Positions 27,201 through 33,803 of a stretch of 64,000 nucleotides of DNA are shown here, piece by piece. Origin of the DNA: Mycobacterium scrofulaceum (GTDB lineage Bacteria; Actinomycetota; Actinomycetes; Mycobacteriales; Mycobacteriaceae); the NCBI RefSeq assembly GCF_001667885.1, contig NZ_LZJW01000033.1, positions 1-64,000 of the forward strand, written 5' to 3'. The notes beneath the pieces are model-generated. The model did no database searches. It was not told where the DNA came from and saw only the letters and a list, made by a program, of their open reading frames with translations. The translations under genes and the position numbers were made by a program. The number at the start of each line of letters is the position of its first letter. The stretch's first letter is position 1.

Positions 27201-27536
27201 CGGCTGGGCGAGAAGTTCCCGCTCAAGGCCGGGCTGTTGACCAGCCTCGGGTTCGGGCACGTGTCCGGGCTGGTGGCGCTGGTGCACCCGCAGGCGTTCA
27301 TCGCGTCGCTGGATGCCGATCAGCGCGCCGACTACCAGCGGCGCGCGGAGGCGCGGCTGCTGGCCGGTCAGCGCCGGTTGGCCTCGGCGATCGCCGGCGG
27401 CGCGCCGATGTACGAGCGGCCGGCGGACCGTCGCTTCAGCCATGACGCACCGGAGAAGCGTCAGGAGGCGGCGATGCTGCTGGACCCGGCATCCCGGTTG
27501 GGTGAGGGCGAGGCCTACGAGGTCTCGGCCGGATGA
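18294..27536 (+). CDS. fas: Type I fatty acid synthase (multifunctional FAS-I)
   Basis: A 3080-residue single-chain synthase that makes C16-C26 acyl-CoAs in the cytosol as precursors of phospholipids and mycolates. Domain order is acetyl-transferase (AGHSQG, Ser149), enoyl reductase (from about 420, ILLAGMTPTTVDAKI), dehydratase (GDHNPIHTD near 1230), malonyl/palmitoyl transferase (GHSVGEY, Ser1438), ACP (ITDGASSRRNQLL, carrier serine probably Ser1816), ketoreductase (VVTGASKGS near 2130) and ketosynthase (GACATAAVS, Cys2728; KHDTST; LTGHAKGG). All active-site motifs look intact. An Ala/Pro-rich linker precedes the ACP. The phosphopantetheinyl transferase is not fused but is encoded next door by acpS. 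Confidence 0.98.
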   Translation: MTIHEHDRVSADRDSNEPHTAHALVDRLTAGEPYAVAFGGQGSAWLETLEELVSSAGIESDLATLVGEVELLLEPVAKELVVVRPIGFEPLTWVRALAAEDPVPSDKHLTSAAVSIPGVLLTQIAAVRALARQGMDLNDTPPVAVAGHSQGVLAVEALKAAGTRDAELLAMAQLIGAAGTLVARRRGISVLGDRPPMVSVTNADPERIGRLLDEFAQDVRTVLPPVLSIRNGRRSVVITGTPEQLSRFELYCRQISEKEEADRKNKLRGGDVFAPVFDPVQVEVGFHTPRLADGIDIVGGWAEKVGLDVALARELTEAILVRRVDWVEEINRVHEAGARWILDLGPGDILTRLTAPVIRGLGVGIVPAATRGGQRNLFTVGAVPEVARPWSSYAPTAVRLPDGRVKLSTKFTRLTGRSPILLAGMTPTTVDAKIVAAAANAGYWAELAGGGQVTEEIFAARVDELSTLLEPGRTYQFNALFLDPYLWKLQVGGKRLVQKARQSGAAIDGLVISAGIPDLEDAVELIEELNDVGISHVVFKPGTVEQIRSVIRIATEVPTKPVIMHIEGGRAGGHHSWEDLDDLLLATYSELRSRPNITVCVGGGIGTPERAAEYLSGRWAEKYGFPLMPIDGILVGTAAMATLEATTSPSVKRMLVETQGTDQWVGAGKAVGGMASSRSQLGADIHEIDNSASRCGRLLDEVAGDAEAVAARRDEIIAAMANTAKPYFGDVADMTYLQWLQRYVELAIGEGDSTADTAAPGSPWLADTWRDRFQQMLQRAEARLHTKDSGPIETLFNDAALLERPDDAIAALLTHYPDADTVQLHPADVPFFVTLCKTLGKPVNFVPVIDKDVRRWWRSDSLWQAHDARYDADQVCIIPGTAAVAGITRMDEPVGELLDRFEQAAIDEVLSSNGQPRAVASRRLGRQDVTGPLAVVLDAPDVQWAGRTATNPVHRIADPGDWLVHDGPESRRATHSFTGARLEVDGDRVVLSVPISGTWIDIPFTLPANTVDGGTPVVSTEDAATAMRAVLAIAAGVEGPEFLPAVVDGTAAVTVDWDPERVADHTGVTATFGEPLAPGLTTVPDALVGLCWPAVFAAIGSAVTDAGVPVVEGLLSLVHLDHAAHVVGALPKVAAELAISATASPAVDTDMGRVVRVAVTIADADGATIARFDERFAILGRTGSAELTDPVRAGGAVSENATDTPRRRRRDVRLTAPVDMRPFAVVSGDHNPIHTDRAAALLAGLESPIVHGMWLSAAAQHAVTATDGQARPPARLIGWTARFLGMVRPGDEVDFRVERVGIDRGAEVLEVAARIGSDLVMSATARLAAPHTVYAFPGQGIQHKGMGMDVRARSKAARKVWDKADKFTRDTLGFSVLHVVRDNPTSIIASGVHYNHPEGVLYLTQFTQVAMATVAAAQVAEMREQGAFVEGAIACGHSVGEYTALACVTGIYELEALLETVFHRGSKMHDIVPRDELGRSNYRLAAIRPSQIDLPDDEVPGFVAEIAERTGEFLEIVNFNLRGSQYAIAGTVRGLEELEAEVERRRELTGGKRSFILVPGIDVPFHSRVLRVGVAEFRRSLERVMPRDKNPDVIIGRYIPNLVPRPFTLDRDFIQEIRDLVPAEPLDPILADYDTWLAERRNEMARIVLIELLAWQFASPVRWIETQDLLFTEEAAGGLGVERFVEIGVKSAPTVAGLATNTLKLPEYAHSTVEVLNAERDAAVLFATDTDPEREPEADEPAADSDAAASDGGPNPNVAPAVAAAPAAAPSGAPRPDDIGFDAADATLALIALSAKMRIDQIEELDSIESITDGASSRRNQLLVDLGSELNLGAIDGAAEADLAGLRSQVTKLARTYKPFGPVLSDAINDQLRTVLGPSGKRPAAIAERVKKTWELGDGWAKHVTVEVALGTREGTSVRGGAMGHLHEGALADAASVDKVIDAAVASVAARRGIAVALPSSGGGGGATVDAAALSEFTDQITGRDGVLASAARLILGQLGHDNPVSALPAATDAELIDLVTAELGADWPRLVAPAFDAKKAVVFDDRWASAREDLVKLWLADEGEIDAQWKSLSERFEGAGHVVATQATWWQGKSLAAGRQIHASLYGRIAAGAENPDPGPYSSEVAVVTGASKGSIAASVVARLLDGGATVIATTSKLDDERLAFYRGLYRDHARYGAALWVVAANMASYSDIDALVEWIGTEQTESLGPQSIHIKDAQTPTLLFPFAAPRVAGDLSEAGSRSEMEMKVLLWAVQRLIGGLSKIGAERDIASRLHVVLPGSPNRGMFGGDGAYGEAKSALDALVSRWHAESSWAARVSLAHALIGWTRGTGLMGHNDAIVEAVEEAGVTTYSTEQMAAMLLDLCDVESKVAAAGAPIKADLTGGLAEANLDMSELAAKAREQATSSEQTSEDAAAEGTIAALPSPPRGVKPAPPPEWADLDVDPADLVVIVGGAEIGPYGSSRTRFEMEVDNELSAAGVLELAWTTGLVRWEDDPQPGWYDTESGDLVDETELVERYHDIVVERVGIREFVDDGAIDPDHASPLLVSVFLEKDFSFVVSSEADARAFVEFDPEHTIVRPVADSSDWQVIRKAGTEIRVPRKTKLSRVVGAQVPTGFDPTVFGISQDMASSTDRVALWNIVATVDAFLSSGFTPTELMRWVHPGLVASTQGTGMGGMTSMQTMYHGNLLGRNKPNDILQEVLPNVVAAHVIQSYVGSYGAMIHPVGACATAAVSVEEGVDKIRLGKAELVVAGGFDDLTLEAIIGFGDMAATADTSMMRGRGIHDSKFSRPNDRRRLGFVEAQGGGTILLARGDLALKMGLPVLAVVAYAQSFADGVHSSIPAPGLGALGAGRGGRDSQLARALGKLGVGADDIAVISKHDTSTLANDPNETELHERLADSLGRSQGAPLFVVSQKSLTGHAKGGAAVFQMMGLCQMLRDGVIPPNRSLDCVDDELAGSAHFVWVRETLRLGEKFPLKAGLLTSLGFGHVSGLVALVHPQAFIASLDADQRADYQRRAEARLLAGQRRLASAIAGGAPMYERPADRRFSHDAPEKRQEAAMLLDPASRLGEGEAYEVSAG

Positions 27537-27621
27537 CGTCGATTTGTCGTCCGGCCCCAGCCCGCTTGGCCGCGCGGACCGCATCGTCGCCGGACGCGAC
27601 CGTCCGTTAGCCTGGCGTCCC

Positions 27622-28014
27622 ATGGGAATTGTCGGTGTGGGGATCGACGTCGTCTCCATCCCTGAGTTCGCCGAGCAAGTCGATCAGCCGGGAACCGTCT
27701 TCTCCGAGACGTTCACGCCGGGTGAGCGCCGCGACGCCTCGGACAAGAGTTCGTTCGCGGCGCGCCACCTGGCGGCCCGGTGGGCCGCGAAGGAAGCGGT
27801 GATCAAGGCGTGGTCGGGGTCCCGGTTCGCGCAACGACCCGTGCTGCCCGAGGACATCCACCGCGACATCGAGGTGGTCACCGACATGTGGGGGCGGCCC
27901 CGGGTGCGGCTGAGCGGCGACATCGCCAAACACCTGGCGGATGTGACGATCCATGTGTCGCTGACGCACGAGGGGGATACCGCGGCCGCGGTGGCGATCC
28001 TGGAGACCCCCTGA
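27622..28014 (+). CDS. acpS: Holo-[acyl-carrier-protein] synthase
   Basis: A 130-residue AcpS, the length of the M. tuberculosis enzyme. It transfers 4'-phosphopantetheine from CoA to the ACP serine of FAS-I. The motifs GVGIDVVSIPEF (metal-binding aspartate) and FAARHLAARWAAKEAVIKAW are intact, followed by VSLTHEGDTAAAVAIL at the C-terminus. It lies 85 bp after fas in the same direction, the standard mycobacterial arrangement. Confidence 0.97.
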   Translation: MGIVGVGIDVVSIPEFAEQVDQPGTVFSETFTPGERRDASDKSSFAARHLAARWAAKEAVIKAWSGSRFAQRPVLPEDIHRDIEVVTDMWGRPRVRLSGDIAKHLADVTIHVSLTHEGDTAAAVAILETP

Positions 28015-28015
28015 A

Positions 28016-28033
28016 CGTCACGCTGGCGTGACG
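28016..28033. terminator. Short hairpin after acpS
   Basis: CGTCACGC and GCGTGACG form an 8-bp inverted repeat with a 2-nt centre directly after the acpS stop. It could end the fas-acpS transcript, though the tiny loop makes a protein-binding site equally possible. Confidence 0.4.
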
Positions 28034-28068
28034 CTCGACGGTGTGCGGGGACGACTAGCCTCGAGATC

Positions 28069-29394
28069 ATGAGCGATCTTGTCGAGCGCGTCCGCGAGGT
28101 GTTGCCGTCGGTGCGCCGCGACCTCGAAGACCTGGTGCGCATCGAATCGGTGTGGGCCGACCCCGGCCGCCGCGACGAGGTGCACCGCAGCGCCCGGGCG
28201 GTGGCAGACCTGTTGTCGCAGGCCGGTTTTGGCGATGTGCAGATCGTCAGCGAGGGCGGCGCGCCCGCGGTCATCGCACGCCATCCCGCGCCGCCCGGCG
28301 CGCCGACCATCCTGCTCTACGCCCACCACGACGTGCAGCCCGAAGGCGACGCCGGCCAGTGGGTGACGCCGCCCTTCCAGCCCACCGAGCGCGGCGGGCG
28401 GCTCTACGGCCGCGGCAGCGCCGACGACAAGGCAGGCATCGCAACGCATTTGGCGGCCTTCAGGGCACACGGCGGCCAGCCGCCGGTCGGTGTGACCGTC
28501 TTCGTCGAGGGCGAAGAGGAATCCGGCTCGCCGTCCTTGGGCCGGTTGCTGGCCGCCCACTGCGATGCGCTGGCCGCCGACGTCATCGTCATCGCCGACT
28601 CCGACAACTGGAGCACCGACGTCCCCGCGCTGACGGTGTCGCTGCGCGGCCTGGTCGACTGCGTCGTCGAGGTCGCCACGCTCGATCACGGTCTGCACTC
28701 GGGTATCTGGGGTGGCGTCGTGCCCGACGCGCTGAGCGTCCTGGTGCGGCTGCTGGCCAGCCTGCACGACGACAACGGCGATGTGGCCGTCGCCGGCCTG
28801 CACGAAAGCACCGCCGCCGCTGTGGATTACCCGCCCGAGCGGGTGCGCGCCGACTCCGGCTTGCTGGACGGGGTATCCGAGATCGGTTCGGGCTCGGCGC
28901 CGCAGCGGCTGTGGGCCAAACCCGCGATCACCGTGATCGGCATCGACACCACGCCCATCGAAAAGGCATCGAACACGCTGATCCCGCGCGCCCGGGCGAA
29001 GATCAGCATGCGGGTCGCGCCCGGCGGAGACGCCGAGGCGCACCTGGACGCGTTGACATCGCATCTGCGCGAGCACGCGCCGTGGGGCGCGCACGTCACT
29101 GTCACCCGCGGCGACGTCGGCGAACCCTACGCCATCGATGCGAGCGGCCCCGTGTACGACGCCGCGCGAGCGGCCTTCCGGCAGGCGTGGGGCACCGAAC
29201 CCATCGACATGGGCATGGGGGGCTCCATCCCGTTCATCGCCGAGTTCGCCGACGCTTTCCCACAAGCCAAGATCCTGGTCACCGGCGTCGAGGATCCCGG
29301 CACCCAGGCGCACAGCATCAACGAGAGTCTGCACCTGGGGGTGCTGGAACGCGCCGCCATCGCCGAGGCGCTGCTGCTGGCCAACCTGGCCTGA
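28069..29394 (+). CDS. M20-family metallopeptidase / dipeptidase (Rv2522c-like)
   Basis: A 441-residue M20 peptidase. The first metal site YAHHDVQPEGDAGQW is followed by the bridging-aspartate region GRGSADDKAGIATHLAA and the catalytic FVEGEEESGSPSL. A lid domain sits at about 190-300, and the C-terminal histidine appears in TQAHSINESLHL. Relatives hydrolyse dipeptides or acyl-amino acids with two zinc ions in the cytosol. The gene follows acpS by 54 bp, as in M. tuberculosis. Natural substrate is unknown. Confidence 0.93.
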   Translation: MSDLVERVREVLPSVRRDLEDLVRIESVWADPGRRDEVHRSARAVADLLSQAGFGDVQIVSEGGAPAVIARHPAPPGAPTILLYAHHDVQPEGDAGQWVTPPFQPTERGGRLYGRGSADDKAGIATHLAAFRAHGGQPPVGVTVFVEGEEESGSPSLGRLLAAHCDALAADVIVIADSDNWSTDVPALTVSLRGLVDCVVEVATLDHGLHSGIWGGVVPDALSVLVRLLASLHDDNGDVAVAGLHESTAAAVDYPPERVRADSGLLDGVSEIGSGSAPQRLWAKPAITVIGIDTTPIEKASNTLIPRARAKISMRVAPGGDAEAHLDALTSHLREHAPWGAHVTVTRGDVGEPYAIDASGPVYDAARAAFRQAWGTEPIDMGMGGSIPFIAEFADAFPQAKILVTGVEDPGTQAHSINESLHLGVLERAAIAEALLLANLA

Positions 29395-29418
29395 CGACGA
29401 CCCCTACGGGCGAACGCT

Positions 29419-29922
29419 TCACCGTCGCTGGGCCACGGCGTTGTTGTTTCCGGTCTTTTCGATCCTCGGTGAGCCCGAATGGTAGGTCACCGCATTGTCG
29501 TCGCCGAAGACGTCGATGGTGTCGGCGCTGTCGGCGGCCACATGGTTTCCGCTGCCGAAGATCTCGAGCCGTTCGCAGTGGCCGGTGACGGTGTAGGTGT
29601 TGTTGTCGCCGTCCAGCTTCAGGTTGCCGTTGTTGCAGTCGATCGTGCTCTTGGCGCCGCTATTGATCATCACCAGATTCCCCTGCACGGTGGTCCCGGC
29701 GTGACTCAAGAAGAACGCGGCCGCCACCGCCGCCACGACCGCGCACATCCCGAGAATCAACTTTCCTCGCGGCGTAGTCGCGAGCTTCGCCACGTCGCCG
29801 AAACTGCGCGGGCCGCCGAACTGCCCGCCACTGGACGCCTCGAACGGCTGCGGCGTGCCCGGCGACTTGCCCGCGCCGTGCTCAAGGTCGCGAATGTATT
29901 GCTCGGGGTCGTCCGCGTCCAC
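29419..29922 (-). CDS. DUF3060-like single-pass membrane protein
   Basis: 167 residues from the GTG at 29922, with GAGGCGG upstream; a TTG at 29958 would add 12. A cytoplasmic N-terminus (DADDPEQYIRDLEHG) is followed by one membrane helix (LILGMCAVVAAVAAAFFLSH). The exterior part has the DUF3060 beta-repeat pattern of short Asn/Asp-rich turns (DCNNGNLKLDGDNNTYTVTG, FGSGNHV, FGDDNAV, KTGNNNAV). The repeats suggest a small beta-solenoid. Function is unknown. It lies convergent to the M20 peptidase gene with a 24-bp gap. Confidence 0.8.
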   Translation of the reverse strand: MDADDPEQYIRDLEHGAGKSPGTPQPFEASSGGQFGGPRSFGDVAKLATTPRGKLILGMCAVVAAVAAAFFLSHAGTTVQGNLVMINSGAKSTIDCNNGNLKLDGDNNTYTVTGHCERLEIFGSGNHVAADSADTIDVFGDDNAVTYHSGSPRIEKTGNNNAVAQRR

Positions 29923-29992
29923 GGCTAAATGATCCGCCTCGGCAGGCGTGGAGTGCAATGGTCGCCCCTGGTCACCGGCATCGGGCTGACCG

Positions 29993-30283
29993 TTACGGCC
30001 AGGGGAAGCCGGGTGCCGGCGGGGGCACCTCGGACGGGTCAGCTTCCCGGAAGTGATACACCGGGCCCGACGGGGTGCTTTCAGCGGTCACCGCGAACCA
30101 ATGACAAACGCTCAGGTCGAACCCGGGCGGTATCGGAACCGTGTATCCCCATTTCTGGCCGGGGCAGTAATGCCAATAGGACGGCGGCGTAGCTTCGGCG
30201 GGCGCGGCCAAGCCCATGGCGGCCGCCAGTACACCGCCGGAAATCATCGCCGTCCCGATGATCCGCCCGAGTGATGTGCTCAT
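29993..30283 (-). CDS. Small secreted protein, Trp/Pro-rich
   Basis: A 96-residue protein with a signal peptide (IIGTAMISGGVLAAAMGLAAPAEA) and a short mature part starting TPPSYWHYCPGQKWGYTVPI. It has two cysteines that could pair and a proline-rich end (PPPAPGFPWP). The YWxxCPGQxW core resembles the small secreted protein encoded at 58044-58340. AAAGGA precedes the ATG. The function is unknown. Confidence 0.75.
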   Translation of the reverse strand: MSTSLGRIIGTAMISGGVLAAAMGLAAPAEATPPSYWHYCPGQKWGYTVPIPPGFDLSVCHWFAVTAESTPSGPVYHFREADPSEVPPPAPGFPWP

Positions 30284-30433
30284 TCCAGAATCCTTTGCTG
30301 CCGAACGCGCCGTACGCTACGGCGAATCACTTGAGAAATTCTTGACGTTCGCTTGGGGCTACCGATCCCAATTTTCGTATTGGGCTCGGGGCTGTCGTGG
30401 TGTGAAGTTGCCGGAAGGCCACAACGAGTGCAA

Positions 30434-30476
30434 AGTACGCGTCAGCGGGGGCACAGAGTACGGGTCAGCGGGGGCA
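30434..30476. repeat. Two 20-bp direct repeats upstream of MmpS-like gene
   Basis: AGTACGCGTCAGCGGGGGCA at 30434 and AGTACGGGTCAGCGGGGGCA at 30457 differ at one base and have a 23-bp period. They end 14 bp before the start codon at 30491, so they may act on transcription or translation initiation. Confidence 0.7.
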
Positions 30477-30490
30477 AGAAGGGAGCTCTG

Positions 30491-30847
30491 ATGAAGACAC
30501 AGTTCGCTGCGGCCTCCGCGGCATTCGTTTCAGCGTGGCTGATGGCCGCACCGGGTGCGCTCGCCGCACCGGGCGATGCGGTCGTCTACACCGTGACCTC
30601 GGACGCCCCGTTGGCCGCGGTGTCCTACATAGACGCGACGGGAACCCTGCAGACGCTGACCAGTCAGCAGGTCCCCTGGTCCATCTCGTTCACCAGTAAG
30701 GACTCAAGTCCCACGGCGGTGCTGACCGTCGCGGCGAACCCAACCGGTCAAAAGACGACCTGCACGATCACGGTCAATGGGACGGTGAAGGACACCAAGT
30801 CGACGACGGGCTCGGGTGAGGCCGGCCTGGCGCAGTGCGCCGCGTAA
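30491..30847 (+). CDS. Secreted MmpS-domain-like protein
   Basis: 118 residues with a cleavable signal (AAASAAFVSAWLMAAPGALA) and a mature beta-sandwich of MmpS type: VVYTVTSDAPLAAVSYIDATG, QVPWSISFTS, AVLTVAANPTGQKTTCTITVNG. Unlike true MmpS proteins it has no membrane anchor. True MmpS proteins work with MmpL exporters. An MmpL gene lies 4.4 kb downstream, but a link is only a guess. GGGAG lies 5 bp before the ATG. Confidence 0.75.
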   Translation: MKTQFAAASAAFVSAWLMAAPGALAAPGDAVVYTVTSDAPLAAVSYIDATGTLQTLTSQQVPWSISFTSKDSSPTAVLTVAANPTGQKTTCTITVNGTVKDTKSTTGSGEAGLAQCAA

Positions 30848-30865
30848 TCGGGTAACGCCGGCGGT

Positions 30866-31339
30866 TCAGACGGAAAGGTCGCGGCGCAGTTTGGCGACGT
30901 GGCCGGTCGCCTTCACGTTGTATTGCGCGACGGCGATCTTGCCCTTCTCGTCCACCACGAAGGTCGAGCGGATCACGCCCTGCACCGTCTTGCCGTACAT
31001 CTGCTTCTCGCCATAGGCGCCCCAGGCCGTCAGCACCTTGCGGTCCGGGTCCGACAGCAGCGGGAACGTCAGCTTCTCGGCGTCGCGGAACTTGGCCAGC
31101 TTCTCCGGCTTGTCGGGGGAGATGCCCACCACGTCAAGGCCGGCGTCGCTGAGTTCGTGCAGGTTGTCGCGGAAGTCGCAGGCCTGCTTGGTGCAGCCCG
31201 GTGTCGAGGCCGCCGGGTAGAAGTACACGATGACGCGACGCCCCTTGTAGTCGGCCAGCGACACCGTGTTGCCGTCGGCGTCGGGCAGGCTGAAGGAGGG
31301 TGCCTTGTCGCCCGGCGCAAGCCGTGTGGTCTCGGCCAA
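30866..31339 (-). CDS. bcp: Thioredoxin-dependent peroxiredoxin Bcp/PrxQ
   Basis: A 157-residue peroxiredoxin with the BCP signature FYPAASTPGCTKQACDFRD: peroxidatic cysteine in PGC and resolving cysteine five residues on in QAC. It reduces peroxides using thioredoxin in the cytosol. The C-terminal STFVVDEKGKIAVAQYNVK strand is standard. The position between the M20 peptidase and the DUF3618 gene and the opposite orientation match M. tuberculosis Rv2521. Confidence 0.96.
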   Translation of the reverse strand: MAETTRLAPGDKAPSFSLPDADGNTVSLADYKGRRVIVYFYPAASTPGCTKQACDFRDNLHELSDAGLDVVGISPDKPEKLAKFRDAEKLTFPLLSDPDRKVLTAWGAYGEKQMYGKTVQGVIRSTFVVDEKGKIAVAQYNVKATGHVAKLRRDLSV

Positions 31340-31437
31340 TTTCGGGGCCCCTTTCTGTTCACCGGAGCGTTGGGGTTATCGCCAGCTGATCTAGGGTAGT
31401 GCCTCAGGTGCATCAGGCCGATTGGGAGGACAGACAC

Positions 31438-31665
31438 GTGGCGGACCGGGACCCCGAGGCCATCAAGCGGGACATCGACGTCGCCCGCGACCAGCTGGCG
31501 GCGACCGTCGACTCGCTTGCCGTGCGAGCCAACCCGCGCCGCCTCGCCGATGACCTCAAGGTGAAGGTAATCGCCTTTGTCAAAAAGCCCGCGGTGACGG
31601 TGTCGCTGGCCGGTGTCGGCGTCCTCGTCGTCGTGGTGGTGGTGCACCGCGTCCGGAACCGCTGA
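31438..31665 (+). CDS. DUF3618 small membrane protein (Rv2520c-like)
   Basis: 75 residues from the GTG at 31438, preceded by GGGAGGA. The DUF3618 segment DPEAIKRDIDVARDQLAATVDSLAVRANPRR is followed by one membrane helix (VTVSLAGVGVLVVVVVVH). The amphipathic N-terminal helix with regular charges suggests membrane-surface association. Length and place match Rv2520c. No function is known. Confidence 0.88.
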   Translation: MADRDPEAIKRDIDVARDQLAATVDSLAVRANPRRLADDLKVKVIAFVKKPAVTVSLAGVGVLVVVVVVHRVRNR

Positions 31666-31669
31666 CGCG

Positions 31670-33412
31670 TCAGGCCATGCCGGCGCCGGTGCCGCTTAGA
31701 ACGTGCACCGGAATGTCGTCGGCCCAGGGCTGCGACGTGACCATGTCGTCGACGTCGACGTAGCCGCGCTCGAATTCGCCGGTCGCCGCGTCGACCAGCC
31801 GGTATTCCTGGCGCTGCAGGTGGATGGGCTGCGCGTCCAGGATCACCACCCGCACGTCACCGGGCTCGAAATGGCAGCGCTGCTGTAACGCCTCGATGAG
31901 GCACTCGTTGTGCATGTGCCCGTCGCCGAAGTTCCAGCCCAGCACCATCGAGCACAAAACCTCGCCCTCGCACAGGTTGTAGTCGGCCTCGTCGTAGCCG
32001 GCCAGCGCGCGGTGCACCAGGGTGAACAGCGCGCGCCCGTGCGTGTTCATCCCGCGGAACGCCATCGCAAGGTGCAGGGGGACCAGGGTGGCCTCTTTGG
32101 AGCCGTAGAGGCGCTCCAGCTGCAGGTGTTGCATCGGCCCCAGCGCGCGCGAGCCGGTGCGAAACTTCTCGTCGACCGACGGCTTGACGCACCACACCGT
32201 GGTGTCCCAGTTGCCCGCGTAATACCGCATGCCCGGCAGGAAGGACACCTTGCGCGGGTACAGGTTGCCGATGGCGACGACGCCGGCGATGACCACGAAC
32301 AGGATCGCCACCGGCACCGGGTTGGCCAGGTCCGACAGTCCGAGGGGGGCGTGCGCGACGAACAGCGACAGCACCCCGAAGATCATGAACACGTTCCACT
32401 CCAACGGCACCCCCATCGGGAAGGCCAGCAAGATGTTCAGGTGGAACACGATCATCACGAACGCGGCGATGGCGGTCGGCCAGCCGCCGTGGGAGAACAG
32501 CAGCGCCAGCGGCACCAGGCCTTCCACGGCGGTGGAGAAGTGTGCGATGAAACCCGCCAGCGCGCTGGGTCGCAGGTCGTCCGGATAGCGCTTGAACATC
32601 GATCGCTTCAGCGCCCCGGACGGGATGAACGGGTTGTTCGCGAGCATCGTCGAGATCACGAATGGGAAGTGCCGGTTGAGTTTTGACGTCGCCGCCCCGA
32701 GCCAGATCACCATGAAGACCACCTTGGCCCCGATGATGCAGTCCGCGCCGGAGAACAGGAAGACCAGCGCCAGCGGCGCGTAGACCTCGCCGCGGGCGGC
32801 CAGGAAGATCACCTTGTCGCGCAGGCCGAGGACGGCCAGGACCGCGAGGATCGCGACGGTGTGCCACGGCGCCAGCACGCCAATCTTGGTGTGCAGGGCG
32901 GGAATTGGGCCGGTGCCGTCGGACACGAGCGCGACGGCAAGCAGCGCCAGGAGCGCGCCGTACAGGATGGCGTCGATCGGGCTGCGGACGCTGCCCTTGG
33001 TCAGTGGCACCCGGTCGGGCCATGGCGGCAACCGGATGGTGCCGGGCCGCAACCAGTACAGGATGGAGCCCATCGGCGGGAAATACCGGCCGGCCAGCGG
33101 CCCGAAGCAACAGCCCAGGCCGATGACTTCGAACAACATCGTATACAGCACGGCCTTTTGGAACACGATCGGTTCCGACCACCAGGCGGCGACGCCCGTG
33201 AAGCTGCCGATGCCTGTCGTGCACCACCCGAACACCCAGCCGCCGAGGATGTACAGCGCGATCTTCACCCCGTACATCACATGCATCACCAGGGGCGTGC
33301 CGAACCCGTTCTCGGCGATGTGGCGCACCATCGGCACGATCCGCTGAGCGCGGGGTTGCTTGCTCCATTCGGCCACGTCGACGACGGGCAGATTCGGCTG
33401 GATGAACCCCAT
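31670..33412 (-). CDS. DUF3556 polytopic membrane protein
   Basis: A 580-residue protein from the ATG at 33412 with GAAGGAGC as ribosome-binding site. The N-terminus MGFIQPNLPVVDVAEWSKQP is characteristic of the DUF3556 family. There are roughly eight to ten hydrophobic helices between residues 50 and 390, and a soluble C-terminal region of about 180 residues. A vitamin-K gamma-carboxylase/HTTM-like relationship is possible but I cannot establish it. The gene ends 4 bp from the convergent DUF3618 gene. Function is unknown. Confidence 0.85.
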   Translation of the reverse strand: MGFIQPNLPVVDVAEWSKQPRAQRIVPMVRHIAENGFGTPLVMHVMYGVKIALYILGGWVFGWCTTGIGSFTGVAAWWSEPIVFQKAVLYTMLFEVIGLGCCFGPLAGRYFPPMGSILYWLRPGTIRLPPWPDRVPLTKGSVRSPIDAILYGALLALLAVALVSDGTGPIPALHTKIGVLAPWHTVAILAVLAVLGLRDKVIFLAARGEVYAPLALVFLFSGADCIIGAKVVFMVIWLGAATSKLNRHFPFVISTMLANNPFIPSGALKRSMFKRYPDDLRPSALAGFIAHFSTAVEGLVPLALLFSHGGWPTAIAAFVMIVFHLNILLAFPMGVPLEWNVFMIFGVLSLFVAHAPLGLSDLANPVPVAILFVVIAGVVAIGNLYPRKVSFLPGMRYYAGNWDTTVWCVKPSVDEKFRTGSRALGPMQHLQLERLYGSKEATLVPLHLAMAFRGMNTHGRALFTLVHRALAGYDEADYNLCEGEVLCSMVLGWNFGDGHMHNECLIEALQQRCHFEPGDVRVVILDAQPIHLQRQEYRLVDAATGEFERGYVDVDDMVTSQPWADDIPVHVLSGTGAGMA

Positions 33413-33569
33413 TGCAGCTCCTTCGGCACGGCTCGTTCCACGGGGCACTCGCTGTGAAGGAGAAGCTACCTGCACGGTCATTCGCGCGGCAGCCGATTAA
33501 CGCCGAAAAGTCGGGTGGGCCCGAATTGCGGGCGGACGGGACGTCTGGTGGGCGTCCTCGAATTTTCAA

Positions 33570-33645
<76 letters not shown>

Positions 33646-33803
33646 TTACGACGGCCGAGACCGCGTACGCGACAATAACAGGCGTCCTGCCGCGCTGTGA
33701 AATCCCCGGATTGCTCCAGGATACCGACCGCCAGGGGGTGGCCGGGTCCTGGCCCGGACGGATCGGTGGCGTCGGTCACGAAATGGGCTGCAGCGCAGGT
33801 CAC

